Below are positions 1 through 8,264 of a stretch of DNA of 10,602 bases, in pieces (the first letter of the stretch is position 1; each line of letters starts with the position of its first letter). Source of the DNA: Isohypsibius dastychi (Eukaryota; Tardigrada; Eutardigrada; Parachela; Isohypsibiidae); assembly GCA_034696485.1 (NCBI GenBank), contig JAQIWT010001488.1, positions 1 through 10,602 on the forward strand. Reading direction: 5' to 3'. Made by a program: the position numbers and the translations under genes. Under the pieces are notes generated by a model. The model was not told the origin of the DNA and made no database searches. It saw only the letters and a program-made list of their open reading frames with translations.

Positions 1-769
1 AAGGGGGGGGGGACAGTATGCCAGGCCGCCTCAGCGTGCCGGGCATGCGCGCAAGCGCGGCCAAAGCCGCTTTTTGCGAGGAATATTTTAGCCAGTCATT
101 AACGAATGTTCAGGAATTCAGGAAAAAAGCTTTGACTTGTCCATGCAACGCTTTGATGAAACAAACATGGCAAACTGTTTTTGTTTCTGGAGCTCCGTGC
201 ATCATTCCCGGAACAGCCTTTGATTCTTAACTGACAAATAACATTCGAACTGACTGAATTTGTAGAAAATATAATATGAAATATTGATGACAGATGTCCC
301 TCAGCTGCATCTAGAGAATAAACGAAGTGATCTAGTTCAAAATTCTTCAAGACAAGAGAGCCATTTCTGCTTATCGCCACAAGATTCTGCGTACCTGCAC
401 TATGGTAGTCAGAATCGGTCAATATCGGCTCTCCTTATGACAGCGCATCAAATAAATTTTCAGTCATTGATACGGACAAAAAAATGATTGATTGATGCAA
501 GCACTGCAAGGTGAAGTGTACGGCAAGGACTGGATTGGTCAGTCGGTCAGTGTTACGGCGATGACATAAGCGTAACTCACAAGAAGCAGATTCACTTCTT
601 GCTCGATTCTTCTTCTGCATTATTTCGCCATTCGACAGGCCTCAATAATATGTTTATTTTATAGCTGACATTATGACCACTTCTGTACGGTTCTGAATTC
701 GTTTCGAGTCGACGGATCTGATTTTGGAATTTCGATTTGTTCGCTAGCGGGATTTTAAGAGGGAAGAAA
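1..769. other. Upstream region of the bHLH-PAS gene, no gene recognised
   Basis: The first 100 bases are GC-rich and the rest is AT-leaning. Open frames on both strands here have no recognisable domain and no convincing splice pattern, so I read them as chance. The promoter and 5' UTR of the bHLH-PAS gene should lie here, since its preferred start codon is at 770. I see no clear TATA box or initiator that I could place with confidence. Confidence 0.5.
3..12. repeat. Short poly-G run
   Basis: Ten consecutive G at the left edge of the window. It is a simple homopolymer, echoed by the longer poly-C tract near 6715. Such runs are prone to assembly and sequencing errors. No function is claimed. 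Confidence 0.9.
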
Positions 770-3700
770 ATGCCAACATCCATTGACCAGTGGATGCAAA
801 ATTCATGGGAAAGGTACGCACGAAAGATGTGGTTTTAAATCGGTATTACGGTAATCTTCCTTGAAAAACGGAAACGTTATATCCTGAACATACGAAGAAG
901 TATTCGGGCCGTTAGTGGATTTTCACGTAGATAAAGTTGACTAATTTATTGATACGTCACATGGACCTTTTTTCCAGGCCGTCCGGAGCACAGAGTAAAC
1001 AGCGCCGGGATTATATCAACCAAGAAATTAACACCCTCCGAGATCTGGTTCCTCTTTCCACTGCCGGCAGAAATCGGCTTTCACAGCTGCAATTAATGGC
1101 AATTATTTGCGCGGATATCCGGCGACAAATTTATTTCTCACAAGGTACGTTATTATTTGTTACACAATTTATTTTTCAGCAGAAAAGCTGCATCTTATCC
1201 CCGGGAAATGTGAAAAGTTCTTTTTTCAGCCCTATCGAGATTTTACGCGACCGATCCAGTTGTTCCAGCATCATTTGCTGAAGTAAGTTTTTCGCTTTTG
1301 ATACTTTTCAGTCTTCAAACAGCGTAAAGAGGTGTATGCGGATTTGACGAGCTATCAATTATTGCATGTTGATGTAGGCAATGGATTGCGCCCTTTTACT
1401 CTGCTACAGGGATGGGAGAATTTTGCATCTCGCCGGGAATCTTAAAGAAACACTCGGAGAAGATTACGTGAGTTTTTCTAGGACCGTCTGGCGAATACTG
1501 AATGGAAATATTTTCCACAAGTGTGGCGACTAGCGGAAGAACTGAACCTACTTTAGCCAAAAATCTAGCCATATTTTTCATTCTCAATTTTGAATAACTC
1601 AGTTTGAAAAGTCCATCGTGTATTTTGAAACACAATTGTTGATTTTTCAAAATAAGTGAAGGTTCTGATGAACAAGAATGAGGTTATGAAAGCTGATGTA
1701 TCAAAAGCTGATGATAATCCGAAGATGGAAAGTCCGTAAGTAAGTTCCGCATTCGTGACCTTGATGTCATTTAGCTTCGAACGAATATCAGACCAATTGA
1801 CCTCAATCGCACATCAAGCAGAAAAGCTGAACACATGGGTGCAGCCGGCTGCTTTTTCACTTTCAATTTTAGTCTCGCTGTTAAGAAGAATAACAAAAAT
1901 CAAGACAGTATCTTGAAACAATATATTACCTTTCAAAACGATGGTTCTTTTATTTAAACATCAGGGAGTGCAATTGTAGTTGTACCCATACTGGTCTGCA
2001 AATGTAACATAATCCAAACTTGTTCTGAATAATTCTAGTCATGTCTGTTTTCAGGAAGATCTCATGTCCAACGGTGACAATTTCTCGGATATGGTCAATC
2101 CTGACGATCGCGCTTCGGTCCAAAAAAGCCTGTGGGGGACAAGCTCAATGCGTACCTCACAAACTCAACCAAACATCAGCGCTTGTAGAACTTCACCCAA
2201 AAATCAAGAGGACATTGTGTTCGTAGCAAGATTCACGACTTCCCGAAATTCCAGACGGAATGGTCGCACTCCAAGACCGAGGGTTAGTCTACTGCACGCG
2301 GTTCTTATCATTCGAAGCAGTATTCATGGCTTGTTTTGTCAGGCAGTTATTGTTCGCGGGGGCTTTGTCGAAAACCAGCCAAGTACCTCAAATATCTGTC
2401 CAGCATTGGTCTGCTCCGAACCCAAGAACGATGTCTTTTTCGGAACATGTCAGCCTCTGTTGACTTTCGAGACCCACAAACTGATCCTGGCGATTGATCC
2501 AAACGTGTTCGTCACCGTCCATCAACCTGATATGGCCATCACCGCGGTTAACCAAACGTAAGTCTCTCCATAAAGACTGCAAGCTTCTCTCGGTGTACCT
2601 GTGGTACTGGTTTGAAAACAGAATAAATGAAATATTCCTTAAACAAGAAGCAGAAAATAGTCGCATGAGTGTCCTGGTCAGTTTTTGGACAGTATTAGTA
2701 GTTGTTCTCAACAGTCTGCTCTGTGTGTTTGTCCTTCGGACACGGGCGAAAGTGCCCCAAGTTAAGGCGAGACTTCAGTACATTAGCCTGTAAAAGGTTA
2801 TCCCATAAAAGCAAAGATTTCTTGACCGATGCAACGGCAGTTGTTTTTATACTTTTTGAATGTTGGCAGGTGCTCCGAAATCCTGGGATGGCAGCCGCAT
2901 GAGCTACTTGGTCAGTCTTGGTATCACTTTCTTCATCATGATTTTCTTCCAAGAGCAAGTGATGCCCATAGAGCATGTGAGTTTGTTCTTCGTCGTAGCC
3001 CCGTTGAAGCCGAGCACATTTGTTAATCTCATATTTTAGTGGCATCATCACTGACGTCCTCGCTGGCACTTTCACCTTCTTCTTCGGACAGAGAGCATCG
3101 GCTATGCCTTCTGAGAATAATGTGCTCCTCTGGGCGTTTCAGATGGTGTCTGACCCTCATTCAGAGTATCACCAGCGCTGAGACCTTATGCTATTTGAAG
3201 CGACCTTTCATCGAACCTGTGGAAAAAATCAACACTCCGGCAACATCACCGGCACCTGCGGGAAACAACAATGAGAACCCCAGCATTCTATGTGTCTATC
3301 AAGTTCTGAAGTAAGAAAATTTTGGTTGTCATGTAGTAAACTTTGAGTCCGATTTTGCGTCACGTAAACCAGTTGTAAGCTGCCAGCCGTTTCTATGGGA
3401 CAACTCAAATCTTAATCTGTCTTGTACTGCAGTGACGACGAGGCAAACTTACTCACGCAATGTTCATGGTTGTTCACTCCACCAAAAAGGGAGCTGCCTG
3501 AAGAGATACCCGCCTGGATCAAAAAGTCAATCCGTCCATCGCCATCCGCTTCTATTGAAAACAAGAAGTGCGATAAAGCCCAGATGAATAAACGAATCAA
3601 GACGGAGTCTGTCGTGCAACCAGATAAAGTGCCCGCCAAATACGTTGACCCACCTTCGCCAATCTCATCTGCTGCATCGGAACATTCCTCGTTACCCTCT

Positions 3701-3841
3701 GAGAAATGGGAACTGCGCCAGTCACCTGAACAGAATGTGCCAATCAGCCAGATCGGTTTTGATCTTGATTATGTTAATCAACTGTACCGAGGAGCTTTTG
3801 AGAATATTCACGAATGGAATGTATTTCAAAACTGTATCTGA
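770..3841 (+). CDS. dysf: bHLH-PAS transcription factor, dysfusion/NPAS4 type (nine exons)
   Basis: Exons read as 770-813, 978-1144, 1230-1323, 1410-1467, 2055-2282, 2343-2557, 2870-2976, 3040-3310 and 3433-3841. All eight introns are GT-AG and keep frame, giving 530 aa with no internal stop. Residues about 17-68 are the bHLH: basic part SKQRRDYINQEI, then helix 2 with RLSQLQLMA, the pattern I know from dysfusion/NPAS4. PAS-A spans about 85-200 (DGRILHLAG and FSDMVNPDD visible). PAS-B spans about 232-348 (CSEILGWQPHELLGQSWY, then GRFRW). The post-PAS motif CSWLF lies near 405-409. The tail holds a sumoylation consensus IKTE (450-453) and ends near DYVNQLYRG. Start at 770: A at -3, and its phase-2 donor joins the bHLH exon. 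The family acts in the nucleus as heterodimers with ARNT/Tango; target genes are not inferable. At 530 aa it is short for the family, with a reduced C-terminal tail. Exons 3 and 4 are the least certain. Confidence 0.88.
1668..1916 (+). CDS. Possible two-exon small gene nested in intron 4 of the bHLH-PAS gene
   Basis: An ATG at 1668 opens a frame to 1735. It is followed by a GTAAGT donor, a 39-nt candidate intron (1736-1774, acceptor ATTTAG), and a second exon 1775-1916 ending in TGA. The joined product is 69 aa. The N-terminal half is charged (KADVSKADDNPKMES). The C-terminal half has a short hydrophobic segment (PAAFSLSILVSLL) followed by RR and lysines, compatible with a small tail-anchored or membrane-associated peptide. 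The host gene is on the same strand. I do not recognise the family. The start context is weak and the intron is shorter than any other here, so this could be chance, or an alternative exon of the host. Confidence 0.3.
2283..2342 (+). other. 60-nt intron that stays in frame if retained
   Basis: This lies between bHLH-PAS exons 5 and 6, donor GTTAGT and acceptor TTTTGTCAG. Its length is a multiple of three and it contains no stop in the coding frame, so retention would add 20 residues inside PAS-A. The spliced form gives a shorter join (RPR then AVIVRGG) that matches the usual PAS-A spacing better, so I prefer splicing. Confidence 0.6.
2665..2793 (+). CDS. Short hydrophobic ORF inside intron 6, unrecognised
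   Basis: A 42-codon frame runs from ATG 2665 to TAA 2793, wholly inside the 312-nt intron between bHLH-PAS exons 6 and 7. It encodes one strong hydrophobic stretch (VSFWTVLVVVLNSLLCVFVL) followed by a basic tail (RTRAKVPQVKAR), the layout of a single-pass membrane peptide. There is no other support. A hydrophobic frame can arise by chance in T-rich DNA, so this is noted mainly for completeness. Confidence 0.15.
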   Translation: MSVLVSFWTVLVVVLNSLLCVFVLRTRAKVPQVKARLQYISL

Positions 3842-3858
3842 TTACATTCGTCGCACTG

Positions 3859-3864
3859 AATAAA
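3859..3864 (+). terminator. Poly(A) signal of the bHLH-PAS gene
   Basis: AATAAA begins 18 nt after the TGA stop at 3839-3841 and falls in the 163-nt gap before the convergent MATH-BTB stop. Its position suits 3'-end formation of the bHLH-PAS transcript with a very short 3' UTR. Confidence 0.6.
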
Positions 3865-4004
3865 AGAAACATCGGAACAAAAGAGGCAGATCTTGCATGT
3901 TTACACTCGAAGTCAAAAGAACTGAACTAGAAACAAAATATCCCATTATACAAAACCTCAAAGGCACGAAGCCAAGGTACGTTCTTAGATGAGACATCAA
4001 GACT

Positions 4005-5167
4005 CTATACTTTGCGGTTTGCCAGCTTTCGCTCATATGCCTCGTCAAGAATTTCCATTACAAGTGCCGGCTTGAGCTGCTGGAATCCCCCTGCACCAAT
4101 AAACTCATCCAGTTCATCGACGATGAATTTAACGATGTCCCTCTCCATGCCGTCCAACGAATGCGTGTCCGCCAGTTTTAGAAGCGAAGCGGCATTTTCA
4201 GTGGTGAGCTGATCCAGCAAGACCCCCACAGCATCTTCTTCCAGTCCGGCGATCTCGTATTTGTTTGCAGCAGCCAGGATTTTTTCCGCCAGTTTCACAT
4301 CCCAATCGTTTGTTCCGTACATAAAACTCACCATGGCGTTCAGTGTATTGCCATCAGTGTCATCAACTTTGCACTTGCCGCTTTTCACTTCGGTGAAGTC
4401 ATGTTGAAACATCGCTGCGAAGACATTGCTCTGCGCGGCCAGGATGGACTTACGGACAGGAATCTCCAATCCGTCAGATGCGATCAAGACAAAGTCACTT
4501 CCGGTGCCAGATTTCAACAATTCAGCCAACCTTACCGATGCGGAAACGCGAGGATGTCGTGGTTCTCCGCCAGCAAGTACGGTAAACTGGATGTCCCCTT
4601 TGATACGCAGGCAGTCATTTGAAAGCTGGCTTCCGGTGACTTGGCTGTGATTCAAGAAGGTTGGCCAGCCTTGACTGCAGTATTTCCCCCCTTTGACTTC
4701 GAAGTCATAGTCCAAAATATGTCCAGTTCCGTTAACCACACTGAAAAATGAACGATAAATTCCCACCAGGTAGATAGATCAACCAAAGGAAATACAACAA
4801 AACTTTCACTTCAAAACAATAACACAATCGTCTTTACGTTTCCTTACCTTGCGCTGCAACGAGCGTTGAGCTTGATGTCCACTGAGCTTTCCAAGTAAAA
4901 AAAGATCTGAACAAAATTTTCTTTCGTAGGATTGGTGTCAGTTTCGCTCCCTTGTTCACATGGAATGACTTCGATGCACCAGCTGGATGGATTGCCGATC
5001 ATCCCCAGGCCGTCGTTGTATACATAGTACTGAATAGGATCCACTTTCTTCGTCCCATTTTTGATGGCGCTGAACTGATGGATGGCCATTTCAAATGGGC
5101 AGTTGTACGCCATTCCGACGTACTCGCTGATCTTCGAATTCGTGTTCTTCTCAATCACTTCGGCCAT
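4005..5167 (-). CDS. MATH-BTB protein (speckle-type POZ-like), copy 1
   Basis: Two exons on the minus strand, 5167-4848 and 4740-4005, are separated by a 107-nt intron (GTAAGG donor, TTTTTCAG acceptor). The product is 351 aa. A MATH domain covers about residues 12-163; exon 1 carries its first part (YNCPF, WCIEV) and exon 2 the rest (DCLRIKGDIQFTV). A BTB/POZ domain follows at about 180-285 (SDFVLIASDG, SILAAQSNVFAAMF, LAEKILAAANKY). A BACK/3-box-like helical tail (TTENAASLLKLAD) runs to the end. The order matches SPOP: MATH binds substrate, while BTB dimerises and binds Cullin-3. The start is fixed because the ATG aligns exactly with that of copy 2, and both first exons are 320 nt. It converges on the bHLH-PAS gene. 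One oddity is an Arg (IPVRK) where copy 2 and SPOP-type proteins have His. Confidence 0.92.
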
Positions 5168-5639
5168 TTCACTGATATCGCAATTTACACTGAGCTATAA
5201 ATTCAAATAGCCGAATGCTACAGTGTCGATAGGCAAAGCTGGTGGCGCGATCAAGCAAAATGACTTCTTTGGTAGAACTCAGAACATCAAACAGGCGTCA
5301 ACATGAGCGTCGTGTGCACTGTGCAGTGCGTGTCGTTCTGTTCTCTTCTCTGTCTGGTTTGTCTGTCTGGTCAAGTGGGTGGGTTCCACTCAGGGAAACT
5401 GGACAATTCCGTTTGCATCAATAGCGAAGCGGAATAAGAACGCTTTTCGCTTAGCTTTGCTTGGGAGAAATGAGAGAATTCTCTCTAGGTAAACGCCGAA
5501 GTGTCTGCACTGAAGTAAATTGGCCTTGTCCAGCATCCATGGGACCGTGAAGCCCCATGAGTTTCGTGATCTTGTTCTTAACCCTCAAGCCTAGGACTGG
5601 TTTTGCGTGCTTCTACTCCTTCCCGGACTCAAATCTCGC
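5168..5639. other. Spacer upstream of MATH-BTB copy 1
   Basis: About the first 90 bases (to around 5255) align with DNA upstream of the second MATH-BTB gene (9863 to about 9960), so the duplication includes some promoter-proximal sequence. A TATA-like TTTATAG on the minus strand lies about 30-45 nt upstream of the ATG, but it is not evident in the other copy. A perfect 14-bp palindrome GAGAGAATTCTCTC sits at 5472-5485. No gene is recognised in the rest. Confidence 0.5.
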
Positions 5640-5950
5640 CATGGCCACCTCCGGTTTCGTCATCACCTACCGTCGCTCATCTACTTTGCCGCAACGGAAC
5701 ATTCTTCGTTACCCTGTGACAAATGGCAGCTACGCCAGTCACCTGACCAAATAGTGCAAATTATTCAGCTTTGTTCTGTTCTAGATTACGTGAATCAACT
5801 GTACCGTGGAGAGTGTTCACGAGAGGAATGTCTTCCAAAACTGTAGTTCATTCATCTGTCCCAGGAGTGAAAGATGTGCCCAAGCACAACTTGCTTTGTT
5901 ACGCTCGAACACACAAGAGATGAACTAGACATCAACAACTCATCATACGC
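5640..5950 (+). pseudogene. Truncated second copy of the bHLH-PAS tail and 3' flank
   Basis: This aligns with about 3625-3955 of the parent gene. In one open frame it keeps EHSSLP, the LRQSP block and LDYVNQLYRG, with mostly conservative changes (E to D, S to T). After YRGE there is a net 8-nt deletion relative to the parent, which shifts frame and ends the product as ECLPKL at 5846. Similarity continues through the 3' flank (GCTCGAA...GAACTAGA) to about 5950 and then stops abruptly, before any MATH-BTB sequence. No upstream bHLH or PAS exon accompanies it. I read it as a partial duplicate or pseudoexon; use as an alternative last exon is possible but unsupported. Confidence 0.75.
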
Positions 5951-6087
5951 AGAAAACAGCAGTTATCGTTCGCACCCGCAGAATTATAGTTGTCGCACTC
6001 CTCCTGTTGATTCGGATGTACAGTAGAATAATAATAATTTTTCTGTAGAATAATACCGGCTCAGCTTGCCTTAAGACAAGAAAAGCC

Positions 6088-6288
6088 ATGGACGAAACTG
6101 CAGACCAAGAATCCGGGAAAACTCAATCCTTTGGTTGCTTATCAGATTCACCGCTATCTAGCCGGCTTTTTCTGACGTATGCCGAAGCCGTGTTTGATAT
6201 TTCACTGTCGGTTGTACTGCCAAACATGAAGCAGTGTTTACCACATTTTGTCGATCTAAAGAATATTGGTATATTCAGACAAATATAG
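6088..6288 (+). CDS. Unrecognised 66-aa ORF with good start context
   Basis: The ATG at 6088 sits in GCCATGG, a strong vertebrate-style Kozak context, and the frame runs to TAG at 6286-6288. An AATAAA follows at 6413-6418, about 125 nt after the stop, so a short single-exon transcript is conceivable. The peptide begins acidic (MDETADQESGK) and has a moderately hydrophobic middle (FDISLSVVLPN), with no motif I recognise. It sits between the truncated bHLH-PAS tail copy and the PABP fragment. Chance is quite possible at this length. Confidence 0.25.
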   Translation: MDETADQESGKTQSFGCLSDSPLSSRLFLTYAEAVFDISLSVVLPNMKQCLPHFVDLKNIGIFRQI

Positions 6289-6412
6289 ATACAATGGTTT
6301 GTGATTCAGTCATTCTGTTGTTATCAAAAACATTTCATAACGAACACGGATCTTAATATCCTAAAACAATGAGAAGAAAAAGATCCTGAATATCTATGAT
6401 AAACTACTTGAA

Positions 6413-6418
6413 AATAAA
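6413..6418 (+). terminator. AATAAA on the plus strand
   Basis: A canonical poly(A) hexamer downstream of the 66-aa ORF. It is the only nearby plus-strand open frame it could serve. It may be coincidental in AT-rich DNA. Confidence 0.3.
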
Positions 6419-6613
6419 GTTTCCTCTCATTTGCATATTTGCATCCAAACAACCCACAACTTCAGGTCGGAATTTCTACTTGGCAGCTTCCTTGCTCATC
6501 CCCTCCGATTTCAACGAGTGAGTGACCTCCGGGAGCGGTAGGCGTGGGAAGCTCTTGAAGTGTTTCCTCAATACTCCAACTGCTTCCTCCACCTACAAAA
6601 AAAACTGAAGGAA

Positions 6614-6661
6614 TGGACCAGATTTTCTGTTGTTTGATTATCAATTGGTCCAGATTTTCTG
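6614..6661. repeat. Two-copy 16-bp direct repeat, period 32
   Basis: TGGACCAGATTTTCTG (6614-6629) recurs as TGGTCCAGATTTTCTG (6646-6661) with one mismatch. It lies just inside the 3' end of the PABP-fragment intron. No function is known. Confidence 0.75.
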
Positions 6662-6714
6662 GAAAATTTCACTTTTTGCTTAGCGGAGGACCTCCATAGA
6701 TTGGGAAATCCCCG

Positions 6715-6738
6715 CCCCCCCCCCCCCCCCCCCCCCCC
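6715..6738. repeat. 24-nt poly-C tract
   Basis: Twenty-four consecutive C on the plus strand (poly-G in the sense of the PABP-fragment intron that holds it), preceded by CCCG. It could form G-quadruplex structure, and its true length is likely variable or misassembled. Confidence 0.95.
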
Positions 6739-7458
6739 GCAAATCCCCCACTGCTTTCAGGTCAATGACTCACAGAACCTACCCAAACAAGTGAGAAAAT
6801 ATGTTTTCTGAGTCGACAGTTCACACACTGAGCCGGACGAGAACAAGTTTAATGGCGAATGTTCAGTGTTGATTATACTGCTGTTGAACAGTAGTTTCAA
6901 TTTATTGACAAATTCGAGCTTGTCACACCTTTTGGGAACAATCGTTCCTTAAGGAAGCAAGTACCATCATCCACACCAAACCCCGAAATGTAATGTGAGC
7001 TTCGCAAACTGCTTTTCCGAAACACAATCTCAACTTTTTCTCCATCTACATGAACAATAAAAACTCGAAACTTCGGTAATAAAAAAGAATAATAATCTCG
7101 GGAACTTTTTTATTTTTTTCAAAAAAATGTGGAAACTGAGGTTTAAAAACAATGAGATTTTAAAAAAATATAACGACTGTAAAATAGGAAATTTCATATT
7201 CCATTTGAAAAAAAGCTCGACTCAGTGAATTTTGTCATTCTGGCAAACCTTATTTTTCAACTGGTCAGGGGATTCCAGCAATAAGAGCAGTTCATCGTTG
7301 TCGATTTCCAGCAGCATTCCAGTCACTCTTCCTGCCATATGAGGATGTTGTTTTTGGATAAACGGGAAAAGCTTTTCTCCCAGCATTTGTTTTTGATCAG
7401 CAGCCGATGCTTGAGCCAAAGCCGACGAATCAATCCTGCTTACTCTAGCAGAGCTACC

Positions 7459-8264
7459 CTGCAAATCTCAAACCATTGATTGGGGTGAAAGCAAATCAGA
7501 CGTTGTTATTAAATCCGACACGATTAAATAACAAAACCCTTGAAAGACGCCGACCGTTTAACCAAATTCCCTCTCGTCATTCACAACTCACGGCAGGCTG
7601 CTGAACAGGGGCCAATTCAGGAACGCCCTACTGAAATCTTTAACGCGGGACGATAAGTGAGTTGGCGCATAAAGTGTCATTCATAAACTACACAGCATCG
7701 TAAAGACAGGTTGTTCGAATTTGAGTCTAGGCGTGCACACAATCGACAAAAATCTTTGCAGCTCCATGATGGAGTAGCTCACTTCGCTCGCAATCCCATA
7801 CCCTTATTTTACCTCCTGGTTAACTTTAGCCAGCAGTACTCCAGTAAAGTGAAAAACTGGCGAGAAAAGTCAAATGACTTGCTCAGAAATTACTTAATGA
7901 ATCAGTCTGCTTTAGATGACTTTGTTCAAAAATAAAGCCGCACCCTTCCTTTCTGCCATCATTTGTCGATTCCTCAGTGGTCCACCTGAGAATCCCGAAC
8001 ACTTGTCTATCTCAAACACCTTTTGTGAACCGCGCTTGTTCAATTTAACCGGTTTTGCTGTACTATCCGGCCTACATCCGAAGTATTGTCTGTTAAGTAC
8101 AGTAACAAAATTCAACAGAGCTGGGGTAACTTCTGTTTTAGACACCAACTTGTCGCCACATATTGATCAGAAGCCGCCTGCTATTCGTGTCAGACCTCGA
8201 CGGAAAGATAAGCAAAACTCATCTCTATTGAAATTGCAGTAGACCAAAATGTCAGTTTGACCAA
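7459..8264. other. Region between the PABP fragment and the third tail copy
   Basis: No confident gene. Two overlapping plus-strand open frames (7711-7935 and 7916-8242) have no recognisable domain. From about 7987 onward the sequence may be a highly diverged copy of the end of bHLH-PAS exon 8 and the following intron. Several short matches (TGAGAA...TCTATC, TTT..CCG.TTTTGC) occur at offsets of about 4700-4720 bases from the parent, consistent with the clear alignment to the right. This extension is tentative. Confidence 0.4.

Larger units (their letters stand above)
3535..5255. repeat. Segmental duplication unit 1 (bHLH-PAS tail plus MATH-BTB)
   Basis: This stretch contains the second half of the bHLH-PAS last exon, its 3' flank, the convergent MATH-BTB gene and about 90 nt upstream of it. 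The same order recurs at about 8265-9960. Alignment by eye is clear from the middle of exon 9 onward. Weaker similarity, with nearly constant spacing, may extend left into the preceding intron and exon 8. Edges are approximate. Confidence 0.8.
6476..7458 (-). pseudogene. pAbp: C-terminal fragment of cytoplasmic poly(A)-binding protein (MLLE domain)
   Basis: The minus-strand exon 7458-7249 encodes an MLLE (PABC) domain: [14 protein letters not shown], then [17 protein letters not shown], then [10 protein letters not shown]. In known PABPs this peptide-binding domain recruits PAM2-motif proteins. A 656-nt intron (GTTTGC donor, a T-run then GTAG acceptor) joins in phase 0 to the last exon 6592-6476, VEEAVGVLRKHF...SKEAAK then TAG, the usual end of PABP. 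The last exon carries extra residues between the final helix and KEAA. The four RRMs and the linker (about 500 aa in a full protein) are absent: the DNA to the right (7459-8690) holds no RRM-like frame, and a frame stop lies just upstream of the exon. Best read as a partial duplicate. The alternative is the last two exons of a gene whose other exons lie beyond 10602. Confidence 0.8.

Noticed and set aside
55-78. GC-rich stem followed by a T run resembling a bacterial intrinsic terminator
   Set aside because: The window is clearly eukaryotic with spliced genes, so such a structure has no expected role here.
99-422. 107-codon minus-strand open frame upstream of the bHLH-PAS gene
   Set aside because: No recognisable domain, no splice support, and composition unlike the real genes in the window.
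1180-1282. Alternative third bHLH-PAS exon using the acceptor at 1179
   Set aside because: Its frame runs into a stop after the next possible junction and does not match PAS-A, while the exon 1230-1323 keeps frame and joins DGRILHLAG correctly.
2388-3075. Minus-strand open frames opposite the PAS-B exons
   Set aside because: They are shadows of the plus-strand coding exons and have no domain or splice logic.
5472-5485. 14-bp palindrome GAGAGAATTCTCTC as a regulatory site
   Set aside because: It is a single occurrence, not conserved upstream of the second MATH-BTB gene, so function cannot be argued.
7912-8242. Overlapping open frames on both strands between the PABP fragment and unit 3
   Set aside because: No motif on either strand, and the region may be diverged duplicate DNA, so a gene call is not supported.
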